Source: Methanoregula sp. (GTDB taxonomy: Archaea > Halobacteriota > Methanomicrobia > Methanomicrobiales > Methanospirillaceae). Taken from it: a stretch of DNA of 64,000 nt. Below, in pieces: positions 27,104-36,112 of the stretch. How positions within the stretch are numbered: the stretch's first letter is position 1; every line of letters begins with the position of its first letter. The stretch lies in assembly GCA_026625165.1 (NCBI GenBank), contig CP112999.1:992001-1056000 (forward strand), read 5' to 3'. Position numbers and translations under genes: made by a program. Below the pieces are notes generated by a model, which worked only from the letters and a program-made list of their open reading frames with translations, was not told where the DNA came from and did not search any database.

Positions 27104-27415
27104 TCACGCCCCCTTGCCGGGCTTCTTCCCGCTCTTGTCGAACATCTGAAGGATCCGCTCTGTGACAACATAGCCACCGGTAACGTTCGCCGCCCCGAGG
27201 ATGACCGCGATAAACCCGATGATCTGCTCCAGAGGCGTCGTGGCAAGACCGAGCGCGACCATCGCGCCGACAAGCACGATCCCATGGATGAAATTCGAGC
27301 CGCTCATCAGTGGCGTGTGCAGGATGACCGGGACCCGGCTGATGACGACATAGCCGGTGAACCCGGCAAGCATCGCGATGTAGATCGCAATCCAGAACGC
27401 ATTCAAATCGCTCAT
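27104..27415 (-). CDS. pntAB: NAD(P) transhydrogenase, alpha subunit part 2
   Basis: A 103-residue membrane subunit corresponding to the C-terminal part of E. coli PntA (domain II). Three hydrophobic helices include Gly-Ser-Asn-Phe-Ile-His-Gly-Ile-Val and the loop before Val-Thr-Gly-Gly-Tyr-Val-Val-Thr-Glu-Arg. Alpha is split into two genes, as in Rhodospirillum and Thermus, instead of one as in E. coli. ATG 27415 overlaps the pntAA stop by four bases; the gene ends one base before the pntB start. Confidence 0.92.
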   Translation of the reverse strand: MSDLNAFWIAIYIAMLAGFTGYVVISRVPVILHTPLMSGSNFIHGIVLVGAMVALGLATTPLEQIIGFIAVILGAANVTGGYVVTERILQMFDKSGKKPGKGA

Positions 27416-28554
27416 TGTCCCCCTCCGCTCAGGAGCTCACGTGTCGGCCCGTGGCGCACCTCGCCTGCATGGACCAGAAGGGTCGCGGTCAGGATCTCGT
27501 CAGTGTATTCCCTGACGAGCGCCCCATCCATGTCGACAAGGAGCGTAAGGAACGACTGGAGGTTCTTCGCATACATCTGGCTTGAGTGGAACGGAACCTG
27601 GGCCGGGAGGTTCTGAGGCCCCATGATTGTGACGCCATGTTCATGGACTGTCCTGCCGGGCCGGGTTAGTTCACAGTTGCCGCCCGATTCGGCAGCCAGA
27701 TCGACAATGACTGCGCCTGGCCGCATTGCAGCGACGGTCTCACTGGTAATAAGGAGTGGGGCTTTCCGGCCGGGAATATTGGCCGTCGTGATGACAATAT
27801 CAGCACGCGCCACGGCAGCGGAGACCATCTGTTGTTCTTTTGCTTTCTCCTCAGGCGTGAGCTCGCGGGCATAGCCCCCCTGCCCCTCGGCATTGATCTC
27901 GAGCTCGAGAAACCTGGCACCGAGGCTTCGGACCTGTTCGCCAGCGGCATGTCGGACGTCATAGGCTTCAACAACAGCACCAAGCCGCTTTGCCGTGGCG
28001 ATCGCCATGAGGCCTGCGACGCCAGCGCCAAGGATGAGCACCGTAGCCGGTCGTATCGTACCTGCGGCTGTCGTCAACATCGGGAGGAACTTCGGGCAGT
28101 TCCCGGCGCCCAGGATAGCCGCCATGTATCCGCCGGCCGTTGCCTGTGAACTGAGCACATCCATGCTCTGGGCTCTTGTAATCCGTGGAACAAGTTCGAG
28201 GGCAAAGGCTGTGATTTTCCGGTCGCGCATATGGGCGACGGCCTCAAGATTGCGCGAGGCGTTCATAATTCCGATTATTATCGTCCCCTCAGAAAGCTGA
28301 TCGATGTCGGCGACTGTAGGGGGCTGGATGCACAGGACGATCCGGGCGCCATCCAGCAGGCCGGTCCGGCTGGATGCAACCTTTGCACCGGCAGCCGTGA
28401 ACAGATCGTCCGGGTAGTACGCGTTCATCCCCGCATCATGCTCGATCCAAACCTCGTAACCTGACTTCGTGAGTTTCTGGACGACCTCTGGTACAACCGC
28501 GACGCGCTGTTCCCCAGGTACATGCTCCTTTGGAACGGCGACCACTATCGGCAT
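27412..28554 (-). CDS. pntAA: NAD(P) transhydrogenase, alpha subunit part 1
   Basis: A 380-residue soluble NAD(H)-binding subunit (domain I), related to alanine dehydrogenase. It begins Val-Ala-Val-Pro-Lys-Glu, has the conserved Ser-Ser-Gln-Ala-Thr-Ala-Gly-Gly-Tyr, and a Rossmann motif Leu-Gly-Ala-Gly-Val-Ala-Gly-Leu followed by Ala-Tyr-Asp-Val-Arg. The Arg-Ala-Gln-Ser-Met-Asp near residue 130 is the hydride-transfer-site motif of PntA. First gene of the three-gene unit. Alanine dehydrogenase is excluded by the partner subunits. Confidence 0.92.
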   Translation of the reverse strand: MPIVVAVPKEHVPGEQRVAVVPEVVQKLTKSGYEVWIEHDAGMNAYYPDDLFTAAGAKVASSRTGLLDGARIVLCIQPPTVADIDQLSEGTIIIGIMNASRNLEAVAHMRDRKITAFALELVPRITRAQSMDVLSSQATAGGYMAAILGAGNCPKFLPMLTTAAGTIRPATVLILGAGVAGLMAIATAKRLGAVVEAYDVRHAAGEQVRSLGARFLELEINAEGQGGYARELTPEEKAKEQQMVSAAVARADIVITTANIPGRKAPLLITSETVAAMRPGAVIVDLAAESGGNCELTRPGRTVHEHGVTIMGPQNLPAQVPFHSSQMYAKNLQSFLTLLVDMDGALVREYTDEILTATLLVHAGEVRHGPTRELLSGGGQ

Positions 28555-28794
28555 TGCTACCGGGGGTTTTAAACCGGTCGGGATTAATCCCTTTTCCGCC
28601 TTTGCGATGACGGGGGTAATGGTAATTCACACCACCCCGCTCTCATCTTTCATGAACATGGCGAATTGTCCGGTCTTGCCGGGTTGGCCGACATGAGATA
28701 TCCTGACAAATATCTGGCAGACCGTATCTGCTGGTTTTTGAGTCTTCTCAATAAAAAACAACCCCGTCACTCCTCGGATGTGGTACGCGATGTA

Positions 28795-30447
28795 TCATAC
28801 AGATTGAATCTGAAGCTTTTTTACCTTACGCACCCTGACTGCAACACCCCGGTGTGACCGGCGCATCTCGTCACCGGACATCGCCGCTTTTCCCGTTGCC
28901 CATGCACGGGGGCCGGTGACCAGAACCTCGTCGCCTTCGCGGATGGCAGGGTCCGCAGATACAACACCCGGTACCAGCACATCTCCTTCAGGGATAAAGT
29001 CGTCAATTATGACCCGGCAGCCTGAAGGGATAAGGTTCCAGCCCTCAAATGTCGGGCGGAGCAAGCCCGTCGCAATATCAACCGAGAAGCACTGCACATT
29101 GTTTTTCATGAAAAATATCTCCGGAAACCGGCCACGCACGGAAAAACCGCGGGTGTCAAGGTCAATGCCGAACTGGTACGAGCACATGCCGTGCAGACGG
29201 TCATCTTTTATACGCCGCTCCCCGGAAAGAGCCTGATGGAGTCTTTCAAGGGCAGCGTCATCAGCCGGGCGGTCTCTGCACGAATATTCCATCTCGATAG
29301 CGCACGCTTCTGCAGCCATCTCTGCAACTATGAGTGCCCCGCCATCAAGATGCGCAATGATGCGGCGGTACCGGTTACGTTCAAAATAACGCCCGATGAC
29401 ACCGGCAATGACTGCGCATTCCTCAGCGTCCCAGTACCCTGTGACAGGGACATCGTAATGTCCCGCCGGGTATACGGTCTCCAGTTCGCGGGGGACAAGC
29501 CCCAGTGGGGAGGTGACGATCAGTTCGTGCGCCCGGTGTGCGACTGCTGCCTGGAACCTATGGTGGCTCCGCGACAGGGAATAGGGTTTTTTTGCCGAAC
29601 ATGGGAGCAGGACGCAAACATCGGATTTTGGCGGGAGGTACCGGGTTGTAACGCGTTCTGCAAACCTGCGGATCTCAGGACGGTTCATCGATTCCCCGGA
29701 GTTCACCAGCATCACGCTGCCACGGCCAATTGGTGCATATGGTTCCATAAAGCCATACCGGGCATCGAGATGCCTCAGGATCGAGACGTGGGGGGCATGC
29801 ATCCGGCATCTTGATTCCACGAGTTCGCGCAGCTGACCCTGTTCAATAAAACGGGTAACGAGCGCGATCTCGCGTAAAAGCGCCTGTCGGTTATGCAGTT
29901 TTAAGGAGCCGGTTCTGCACCCCTCGCATGAGCAGATTCCAGAATTCATTATGGTTTTGGTAAACTCACCTTCCAGGGTGCAAAAAATTCCCTGCGCTGC
30001 CTTGAGGTCGACTGCCCGGAAGTCAAAGAGGTCAAAGCCTGAGTATGTGAGGATGTGAACGTTTGACGGAAGCGCGGTCCCGGGTGCGTACCATGTCGTA
30101 TCCGGGGGAGTCTTACTTTTAAGCGCCTCAAGCCAGTCCACATAGTTGCGGGGGTTTGAGAACGCTGTGTGCCAGTTTGCGACCATGACGCATTCCTCGC
30201 TTTTTGCCGGATTATCAATGAGCGGATGAATCGTGACCGGCTGGTCCCCGGACTGCACGGAATATTCACGCACAAAACCTTCGGGACTAAAAAGAGGGAC
30301 GTTGGTGTGCTTCATCGATAAAAGCGACGGGAAAAATTCTGTTGTGTCAAGGACTGCCGGTGTTTTTACGGGTGTACCATCAATGGTTGCAATGCCAATG
30401 CGTGCAAGACCATCCCGTTTCCTGATCTCAGTACGCACTGTTGTCAT
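28795..30447 (-). CDS. arcS: Archaeosine synthase
   Basis: A 550-residue protein that converts preQ0 at position 15 of tRNA to archaeosine, acting after TgtA. The core motif [14 protein letters not shown] fits the ArcS signature Pro-Cys-x3-Lys-Pro-Tyr-x2-Ser-x2-His. The N-terminal half is a degenerate TGT-like fold with Cys-Ser-Cys-Glu-Gly-Cys, and the last 80 residues are a PUA RNA-binding domain (Val-Val-Ser-Ala-Asp-Pro ... Gly-Asp-Glu-Val-Leu-Val). It overlaps the upstream tgtA by four bases, so the two enzymes of one tRNA modification are made together. Confidence 0.93.
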   Translation of the reverse strand: MTTVRTEIRKRDGLARIGIATIDGTPVKTPAVLDTTEFFPSLLSMKHTNVPLFSPEGFVREYSVQSGDQPVTIHPLIDNPAKSEECVMVANWHTAFSNPRNYVDWLEALKSKTPPDTTWYAPGTALPSNVHILTYSGFDLFDFRAVDLKAAQGIFCTLEGEFTKTIMNSGICSCEGCRTGSLKLHNRQALLREIALVTRFIEQGQLRELVESRCRMHAPHVSILRHLDARYGFMEPYAPIGRGSVMLVNSGESMNRPEIRRFAERVTTRYLPPKSDVCVLLPCSAKKPYSLSRSHHRFQAAVAHRAHELIVTSPLGLVPRELETVYPAGHYDVPVTGYWDAEECAVIAGVIGRYFERNRYRRIIAHLDGGALIVAEMAAEACAIEMEYSCRDRPADDAALERLHQALSGERRIKDDRLHGMCSYQFGIDLDTRGFSVRGRFPEIFFMKNNVQCFSVDIATGLLRPTFEGWNLIPSGCRVIIDDFIPEGDVLVPGVVSADPAIREGDEVLVTGPRAWATGKAAMSGDEMRRSHRGVAVRVRKVKKLQIQSV

Positions 30448-31889
30448 TCGCGCACCTCAATATCGGAGAGTTCCTGCCGGACAATTGCATGCCACTGTTT
30501 ATTGCATGAAACTACGAAACGGGTGCCGGGATGGCTGTTTGCAAGGGCGCGAATCCCTTTGCATCCCTGCCTGACCATTGATTCATCCCAGTCCGGTATC
30601 TCGCTCTGCCCTATCGGGAATGTCTCTTTGAGCTCTTTTGGGTACGGGCCGAAGGGGGGCTTGAAGAGGAGAAGATCGGAAAATCCGTCCCGCATGTTAC
30701 CGTCAAACGCAATGAGGACATCCCTCCCGAGCCTTAGCCTTGAAAGGCTATTCTGGTACCGGACAACTTCTGTGCGCCCGCAGCTCTCGGCTCCCCGGTA
30801 AAAGAACCTTCGCTTGGTTGCGCGGTCAAAAGTCTCCAGTATCCCGTTGTATCTGAGGAGTTCGCGGTATCCCGACAGGAGCTGGGGGTGCCCCCGACCG
30901 TGCTCGTCCACGAGTTCCCAGAGCGTGCCATCGGCAATCGCCTGCCGGATACGGGCGATCTCGGCAAGCGTGACGTGCAGGTTATGGATCGCGAGCAGGC
31001 GCTCCCTGTCCCCTGATTTGCGGAGTTCTTCTGCAGAATTGCTCCTGCAGACATTGCACGCACACGGGAGTTCAACAAGTTCGTCAACCTTGTAGCTGCC
31101 GTGGGAAGTAAGGTATCTCCCTTCTTTTGCATAGAGCGCGTACGCAGCAGAGTCAAACAGGTCGCAGCCCATTGCTACCGCAAGCGCAAACATTGCAGGG
31201 TGCCCTGCGCCAAAGAGATGGACGCAGGCATTGCGCGGGAGCGACTGTTTTGCCGCCATCACGACTTGTACAAGCTCGCGGTACCGGTACCCCTCCATGA
31301 GCGGCACTACGGCACCGATCGGGCAGAAAGAAAAGCCCAGACCGCCAACGTCCCGCCCGGCCTGTTCGCGGAGATCCGGATAAATGCCGCCCTGCACCGG
31401 CCCTGCGATGGGAGCGTCATTGCCAAAGGTCGCCTTTGCTTCCCGCAACCGCTCCATGGTGATCGCCAGCTCAAGTTCTGCTGTTGCACGGTTGGCAGAC
31501 GGGGGCGTAGGAATATCGAGCGGCACCCAGATGTCACTCTGTATATCGCGCTGGAACTCAAGCGTTTCAAGGTTTGATACTGACACTTCTCCATACACCG
31601 AGAGCTGGAACGAGCCGGAATCGGTCATGATAACACCGTCAAAATCAAGAACCCGGTGCAGTCCATCTGCGAGCGCCTGCTCCCGGTACTGCATGCTCTG
31701 GCTGAAGATGTAGGCGTTGGTGATGATCGCTTCGACTCCCATCCTTTTCATCTCAGCCGGGGTAACAAGCGGGAGGTGTGGGTTGATAACGGGCAGAAGT
31801 GCGGGGGTCTTTATGATTTTTTTTCCGACAGCAAGCTTTCCACATCTCCCCGCGATATCGCTGTCAAGGCTCTCGAATTGTATTGTCAT
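30444..31889 (-). CDS. tgtA: Archaeosine tRNA-guanine transglycosylase
   Basis: A 481-residue enzyme that exchanges guanine-15 of archaeal tRNA for preQ0. The nucleophilic region Met-Thr-Asp-Ser-Gly-Ser-Phe-Gln is near residue 90, the active-site Gly-Pro-Val-Gln-Gly-Gly later, and the zinc site Cys-Ala-Cys-Asn-Val-Cys near residue 280. The start was placed at ATG 31889 because GGGGAGGGAAGG lies just before it and the N-terminus then aligns with the family; the frame stays open 84 bases further upstream without conserved sequence. It lacks the PUA tail of longer TgtA proteins; the PUA domain is in the coupled ArcS. Confidence 0.93.
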   Translation of the reverse strand: MTIQFESLDSDIAGRCGKLAVGKKIIKTPALLPVINPHLPLVTPAEMKRMGVEAIITNAYIFSQSMQYREQALADGLHRVLDFDGVIMTDSGSFQLSVYGEVSVSNLETLEFQRDIQSDIWVPLDIPTPPSANRATAELELAITMERLREAKATFGNDAPIAGPVQGGIYPDLREQAGRDVGGLGFSFCPIGAVVPLMEGYRYRELVQVVMAAKQSLPRNACVHLFGAGHPAMFALAVAMGCDLFDSAAYALYAKEGRYLTSHGSYKVDELVELPCACNVCRSNSAEELRKSGDRERLLAIHNLHVTLAEIARIRQAIADGTLWELVDEHGRGHPQLLSGYRELLRYNGILETFDRATKRRFFYRGAESCGRTEVVRYQNSLSRLRLGRDVLIAFDGNMRDGFSDLLLFKPPFGPYPKELKETFPIGQSEIPDWDESMVRQGCKGIRALANSHPGTRFVVSCNKQWHAIVRQELSDIEVRE

Positions 31890-32005
31890 GTTCCTTCCCT
31901 CCCCATAATTCCCTTGATCTATGTATGATCGGGTTAAACAGTTGCCGTACCCAACGGTCACCTGATTTCCCACCTTTTTTACAAATGACTCATTTCATTC
32001 CGGAT

Positions 32006-32575
32006 TTACTGCACATGTTCCAGGTGGAAGACCTGCCCTTCGAACGTCAGGACTTCGACCGAGTTCTTCTTCCAGCATGTGGATGGCAGGCCTGCCTTCC
32101 GGCACGTTTGGTCAAGGAACGTTGTGCTGTCCCAGCTCCAGTCTGTAGCCACCTGAGGGAGCAGGAGCCCGCTTGTGCCCATACCCTTCACAATCAACCC
32201 GTGTTTTCCAACGATGACTGCGGCCGGACGGTCAGCCGGTGCGCAGGTCAGCGGTTCCGGAACGGTGAGAACTGTAACCTCCAGTTCCATGTCGGAGAGC
32301 TCGGGTGCGGACACCTGCAGGAACCGGGGATCCTCGAGTGCTGCTGCAACTGCGGCCTGCTGTATCGCGTCACTGAGAGTCAGGTACGGATAGGGAAAGC
32401 CGATGCAACCCCTCAGTTCGCCGTGTTTTGTCAATGTCACAAAGACCCCCCGTTTCTTGGAAAAGACCGGTGTCAGCTCAAATGAAGATTCTTTTCTCCC
32501 TGCTACAGCATGCACGAGCGCCCCTCGGGCAATCCGTGTCGCGAGCCTTCCCTCCTCTTCAGTCAGAAGTTCCAT
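32006..32575 (-). CDS. AMMECR1 family protein
   Basis: A 189-residue single AMMECR1 domain with the invariant Leu-Arg-Gly-Cys-Ile-Gly near residue 55 and Glu-Leu-Glu-Val-Thr-Val-Leu. The family occurs in all domains and its molecular function is undefined; a role as a redox or RNA-modification partner has been suggested because of the cysteine. Here it lies between tgtA and rnpB, which agrees with, but does not prove, an RNA-related role. Confidence 0.92.
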   Translation of the reverse strand: MELLTEEEGRLATRIARGALVHAVAGRKESSFELTPVFSKKRGVFVTLTKHGELRGCIGFPYPYLTLSDAIQQAAVAAALEDPRFLQVSAPELSDMELEVTVLTVPEPLTCAPADRPAAVIVGKHGLIVKGMGTSGLLLPQVATDWSWDSTTFLDQTCRKAGLPSTCWKKNSVEVLTFEGQVFHLEHVQ

Positions 32576-32694
32576 CAGTTGATCCCCGCTCTTTAAAAAG
32601 ACTGTGTCTGTTCAGACAATTAAAGTGCCGGATAATCCACAACAATCCGCTCAAACCAGCGCTGCCCTTATCTTATCAAGCCGCGAATAATATG

Positions 32695-33045
32695 AACGAG
32701 AGGGAGAGCGCAGCCAACGGTGGCGTTCACTCGCTACTGAGGAAAGTCCCCCCACCCGCCGAGCACGCAGCCGTACCCAAGTACGGGTGGCGAGAGTCAC
32801 GGCAATGGCACAGAAACGATACGGCCTGCCCTGAGCAATGATGCGGCCGAGCCTTAAAATCAGGCGAAGGAGCGCATTCATGCGCAAGTAATCCGCTGAG
32901 CGCTGAAGGGCAGGATACGGTGAAACGGCGAACCCCTGCGGGTGCAAGTCAGAACAGGGCAGACGGATTGCTCGGCGTCCGCCCGGGTATGACGCATAGC
33001 TGAATGCTGCGATGAACAGAAGGAGGCTTACTCCTCCCACTCACT
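32695..33045 (+). ncRNA. rnpB: RNase P RNA
   Basis: The P4 strand GAGGAAAGTCC is at 32739-32749, preceded by a GC-rich P2/P3 region. The conserved loop ACAGAAA follows about 70 bases later. The distal P4 partner ACAGAAGGAGGC is at 33016-33027. The length between, about 280 bases, suits an archaeal ribozyme. No protein frame on the plus strand fits the region, and the long opposite-strand frame is a by-product of base composition. The 5' and 3' ends are approximate because helix P1 was not resolved. It cleaves tRNA 5' leaders together with several archaeal proteins. Confidence 0.93.
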
Positions 33046-33137
33046 TCTTATATACAATAGTCTGCCGCATTCTGTTTTTAGTATAAATTTTTAGCACAAT
33101 ATTGATATTTCAACAACGCTTCCCTGAGAATTGTACC

Positions 33138-33806
33138 ATGTGCGGCCGTTACTCGCTCATTGCTATCGATGATCTTGGTACCCGTTTTCGCATTACCGAC
33201 CCGTCATTTGGCTTCCGCTCGCACTTCAATATTACTCCGGGCAGCATGGTGCCGGTGATTGCCCGGCGCGAACGCACCGAAGCGGTGTTGATGGAATGGG
33301 GGCTTATCCCGCACTGGGTTAAGGAACGAAACAAGGCAAAACCGCTTATCAATGCACGGGCAGAAACGCTAAATGAAAAACCGTCTTTTAAAAACCTGCT
33401 CTCACAGAACCGGTGCCTCGTCCCGGCGTCCGGTTTTTATGAATGGAAAAAAGACGGGGCAAGAAAAACACCGTTTTACATCCGTCTGCGGGACAGCACG
33501 CTCTTTGCATTCGCCGGTCTGTATGATATGTGGGTCACCCCGGCCGGTGAAGGGTTTGCAAGCTATACAATCATTACTACAGAGCCAAACGGTCTGATAG
33601 CGCCAGTCCATAACCGGATGCCGGTAATTCTCAATCGTGAGAATGAGTCCCGATGGCTCTCAAACGGACCCTTAAGTGCATCAGACCTTGCAACAATCCT
33701 CACACCGTACCCGCCCGGTGAGATGGAGATGTATCCTGTCGCACCTTTCGTAAACAATCCTAAGGCTGATGATGAGCGGTTGATCGAGCGGGTGAGAGGA
33801 TTGTAA
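33138..33806 (+). CDS. SRAP domain protein (YedK/HMCES)
   Basis: A 222-residue SOS-response-associated peptidase that forms a thiazolidine crosslink with abasic sites in single-stranded DNA and protects them. The active Cys must be residue 2, so the start is ATG 33138 (Met-Cys-Gly-Arg-Tyr), not the longer open frame from 33102. The other catalytic residues are in Asn-Ala-Arg-Ala-Glu-Thr, Ser-Gly-Phe-Tyr-Glu-Trp and His-Asn-Arg-Met-Pro. The family length is 220-230, so the protein is whole. It stands alone downstream of rnpB. Confidence 0.95.
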   Translation: MCGRYSLIAIDDLGTRFRITDPSFGFRSHFNITPGSMVPVIARRERTEAVLMEWGLIPHWVKERNKAKPLINARAETLNEKPSFKNLLSQNRCLVPASGFYEWKKDGARKTPFYIRLRDSTLFAFAGLYDMWVTPAGEGFASYTIITTEPNGLIAPVHNRMPVILNRENESRWLSNGPLSASDLATILTPYPPGEMEMYPVAPFVNNPKADDERLIERVRGL

Positions 33807-34267
33807 AGGATTTTTTTAGTACCACGAGTATACAGGAAACAATCCCTGCCTCAGTTTTTTTTATTTTCCTGCTTATAACCCCTCCTGACGGGATGTCAGA
33901 TGGTCCTTCTCTTTTTAAAAGGGATTTGAACCTACAGGAAGCCATGCCATTTCACGTTTGAATCTGTTTTTGATATCCGCAAGCGATGGAGAAGGTTGTA
34001 TCTGTTCCCCGTTGTCCAGATACATTTCAACAAGGCCTTTTTGTTTCGGCCTCACGTGAGTCTGATGATCTGCATCCTGCTATGGAGATTTCTTTCTGAC
34101 TCTTGCCGGTTATTGAAAATTGGTTGGGGCGGCAGGATGATTCCTCTGTTTTTTGGATATGCAGACAATCCACTGGAAATCGTAACGGAACCTTAAAAAA
34201 AAGGAGCGGAAACTGAAAAAAATAGAGATCAGTAAGATATATTACTTTTCAGAAAGGTCTATTCACT
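33807..34267. other. 461-base intergenic region holding a possible 3' gene remnant
   Basis: No complete gene is visible. On the minus strand, 33915-34079 (stop at 33915) is open for about 54 codons ending in Ile-Lys-Asn-Arg-Phe-Lys-Arg-Glu-Met-Ala-Trp-Leu-Pro; this resembles the C-terminal helix of nicotinate phosphoribosyltransferases, but only weakly. A TAG immediately upstream (80-82) closes the frame and no start is in reach. The remainder (34080-34234) shows no convincing coding sequence. The promoter of the next gene lies at the 3' end. Confidence 0.35.
34235..34244 (+). promoter_or_regulatory. Box A-like element before the AbrB-like gene
   Basis: AGATATATTA lies 24-33 bases upstream of ATG 34268, the expected position for a leaderless or short-leader archaeal transcript. 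The downstream AGAAAGGTC could serve as a ribosome site. Confidence 0.4.
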
Positions 34268-34774
34268 ATGTCTGAAATCAGGTTATCCATCAGGAAGCGT
34301 GCGTTTCCAAGCCGGGGCCGGGTGCGTCTCAATGTCGCACACCTGCCTGTCCTGGGAATACTTGAAGGGGATCACGTTGATCTCATCAATGAAGACAACA
34401 ATAAAACCATTACAACCACCGTTATCGCCGATACGATGGTACAGGAAGGGCAGATCCGTGTGAGTGATGAGGATCTTAAGGCGCTTGGTCTCAAAGAAGG
34501 CGGAGGAGTACTTGTAAGAAAGACCCAACCCCTTGAAGAAAAGATCAAAAAGGCAGCAGCAGATGCCGGCAAATCGTTCTCAAAGGGTGTGAGTAAACTT
34601 GATAACACGGTCAAAAAAACCGCAGGTGAGGTAAAGACCGGGGCGGCAAAAGCTGCCGACACTGTTAAAAAGGAGACCAGAAAAGCGTCCGATAAAGTCG
34701 GAAGTGTTGCAGTAAAAGCCGTAAAAGGTGTGAAAAAAACCGTCAATAAGGCAACAGGATCCGATGACCTGTAA
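34268..34774 (+). CDS. AbrB/Cdc48-N-like domain with H1/LEA-like Lys-Ala-rich tail
   Basis: A 168-residue protein of two parts. Residues 1-90 suggest a double-psi barrel of the AbrB/Cdc48-N class: two strand-loop units ending in Gly-Asp-His-Val-Asp-Leu-Ile and Gly-Gly-Val-Leu-Val-Arg-Lys, with Val-Ile-Ala-Asp ... Gly-Gln-Ile-Arg-Val between. Residues 91-168 are low-complexity, rich in Lys, Ala, Thr and Val (Lys-Lys-Thr-Ala-Gly-Glu-Val-Lys-Thr pattern), like histone H1 or LEA proteins; basic and probably disordered or helical on contact. It may bind DNA or a membrane. It heads a run of small coiled-coil genes. The domain calls are by pattern, not search. Confidence 0.6.
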   Translation: MSEIRLSIRKRAFPSRGRVRLNVAHLPVLGILEGDHVDLINEDNNKTITTTVIADTMVQEGQIRVSDEDLKALGLKEGGGVLVRKTQPLEEKIKKAAADAGKSFSKGVSKLDNTVKKTAGEVKTGAAKAADTVKKETRKASDKVGSVAVKAVKGVKKTVNKATGSDDL

Positions 34775-34831
34775 CAAAGCAGGTTTTTGCACAAAAAAAG
34801 GGATGAAAAATTCAGTGATGTGGAGAAAACA

Positions 34832-35215
34832 ATGGCACAGGAAGCAGTAATCACCGACACAGTCCTCATGGGAATCCTCGTCATTCTCGGTATGGTGATT
34901 TTATATCTCATTATCCGCGAGATACGGATCATGAAGACATCCAACCGCAAAATTGAACTGGAACTGGAGAAAGACAAACTCAAACTCCTCCAGCAGCATG
35001 AAGCATCAAAGGGTTTCTCGTTTACCCGGTTCTCCGCAGACCAGACAGCGGCAATCAGACAGGTGGAAGACGAGAACGCTAACCTTGATACGAATATCTC
35101 TGCAAAGGAAAAACTCCTTGAAACCCGGTTAACACGGCTTGAAAATCTTGTAAAAGACAGAAAACTGGATAACCTCCTCAATAATGTAGGGGAACAGGAA
35201 AAGAAGGTGAAGTAA
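34832..35215 (+). CDS. Single-pass membrane coiled-coil protein
   Basis: A 127-residue protein with one transmembrane helix near residues 10-32 (Leu-Met-Gly-Ile-Leu-Val-Ile-Leu-Gly) and a long charged coiled coil (Ile-Glu-Leu-Glu-Leu-Glu-Lys-Asp-Lys-Leu-Lys-Leu-Leu) to the end. ATG 34832 is preceded by GGAG; the open frame could extend 45 bases upstream without conserved residues. No family recognised. It lies three bases upstream of the next gene and is probably co-transcribed. Confidence 0.65.
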   Translation: MAQEAVITDTVLMGILVILGMVILYLIIREIRIMKTSNRKIELELEKDKLKLLQQHEASKGFSFTRFSADQTAAIRQVEDENANLDTNISAKEKLLETRLTRLENLVKDRKLDNLLNNVGEQEKKVK

Positions 35216-35218
35216 ACG

Positions 35219-35536
35219 ATGTACCCGGTTATCAACCAGAACCAGTACCAGAAAATTACAGGGGATGCGTTCTGGGATCAGTACTCACACATTTCCGGGA
35301 TTATCGAATCCCGAATCCCGACGTTCGATAAATCGCTTGACGCATATTTCGACCAGAACTTTGCCGCCATAATCGAGGAATGGGATCTTGTGACCGATAG
35401 CGATCTCCTCCGGCTTGAAAACCGGCTTGCACGCGTGAGCAGCGAGATCAGCAGCCTCTCTGCAGGAAGAATAACTGTCGAAGCGCGGGCAAAAAAGCTT
35501 AATGACCTGATCTCAACACTGGAGAAATCGCAATGA
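35219..35536 (+). CDS. Small coiled-coil protein with Tyr-x-Asp / Glu-Trp motif (1 of 3)
   Basis: A 105-residue soluble protein. Around residues 42-58 it has Ala-Tyr-Phe-Asp-Gln-Asn-Phe ... Ile-Glu-Glu-Trp-Asp-Leu-Val, a motif also found in the next two genes, followed by a heptad-pattern helix (Leu-Glu-Asn-Arg-Leu-Ala-Arg-Val). No signal peptide and no known domain. It starts three bases after the membrane coiled-coil gene and overlaps the next by four. Function unknown; the repeated motif suggests self-association or assembly with its neighbours. Confidence 0.65.
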   Translation: MYPVINQNQYQKITGDAFWDQYSHISGIIESRIPTFDKSLDAYFDQNFAAIIEEWDLVTDSDLLRLENRLARVSSEISSLSAGRITVEARAKKLNDLISTLEKSQ

Positions 35537-35754
35537 TTGGCGTGAACACGTACCTCAATGCCTATGTGGATCGCCGGATGAAATATATCGTTGATGAATG
35601 GGACCTCTCCACACGGGGTGACCTCTCTGATTTCACGAACCGGCTCGATGCAATGGAACAGGAGATTCCCCGGCTGAAAGCCTTTGAGCATGCAGCATCG
35701 GACAAACTGACTGAGCTTGAGACCCGTGCCAGAAAACTCAAAATGGTGATCTGA
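35533..35754 (+). CDS. Small coiled-coil protein with Tyr-x-Asp / Glu-Trp motif (2 of 3)
   Basis: A 73-residue protein, the shortest of three neighbours sharing a motif: Ala-Tyr-Val-Asp-Arg-Arg-Met ... Val-Asp-Glu-Trp-Asp-Leu, then a heptad helix with Asn-Arg-Leu-Asp-Ala-Met-Glu-Gln-Glu-Ile. It lacks the N-terminal extension of the first copy and the membrane anchor of the third. ATG overlaps the upstream stop by four bases; the following gene begins one base after its stop. Function unknown. Confidence 0.65.
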   Translation: MIGVNTYLNAYVDRRMKYIVDEWDLSTRGDLSDFTNRLDAMEQEIPRLKAFEHAASDKLTELETRARKLKMVI

Positions 35755-35755
35755 T

Positions 35756-36112
35756 ATGGACCTGCTGGAATTTTTCATTCTCATCGCCATCCTTTGTATC
35801 GCTATATTTCTGGTGTATTATTATTTCAGGGGTGCAAAAGGTGATATCTCGCTTGCCCGTCCGGTTGAGAGCCGGATTGATGAATATCTTGATCGCAGGT
35901 TCCAGAGCATGGTCGAAGAATGGCAGCTGGTCTCCCACCCAAAACTACAGAAGTTCAAGGAACAGCGGTACAAGGAGATTGAACTGGATGAAGCGCGTCT
36001 TGCGGAATTAAAGAACTACGAGTCCGGGATGCAGACCACGCTGGCATCGCTGGAGGCACGACTTGACACTGTGGAAAAAGAACTGGCCCGGAAAGGAAAT
36101 ATTAAAAAATAA
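35756..36112 (+). CDS. Membrane-anchored coiled-coil protein with Tyr-x-Asp / Glu-Trp motif (3 of 3)
   Basis: A 118-residue protein with an N-terminal transmembrane helix (residues 5-25, Ile-Leu-Ile-Ala ... Val-Tyr-Tyr-Tyr-Phe), the shared motif Glu-Tyr-Leu-Asp-Arg-Arg-Phe ... Val-Glu-Glu-Trp-Gln-Leu-Val near residues 44-60, and a C-terminal coiled coil (Leu-Glu-Ala-Arg-Leu-Asp-Thr-Val-Glu-Lys). Most likely a paralogue of the two preceding proteins fused to a membrane anchor. It overlaps the zinc-finger gene by about 50 bases. Function unknown. Confidence 0.65.
   Translation: MDLLEFFILIAILCIAIFLVYYYFRGAKGDISLARPVESRIDEYLDRRFQSMVEEWQLVSHPKLQKFKEQRYKEIELDEARLAELKNYESGMQTTLASLEARLDTVEKELARKGNIKK

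Noticed and set aside
28622-28794. About 55 open codons following the arcS stop in the same frame
   Set aside because: No start or ribosome site of note and no recognised motif; a chance open stretch is the simpler reading.
32651-33040. 129-codon minus-strand frame
   Set aside because: It lies exactly across RNase P RNA; the conserved RNA segments explain the sequence.
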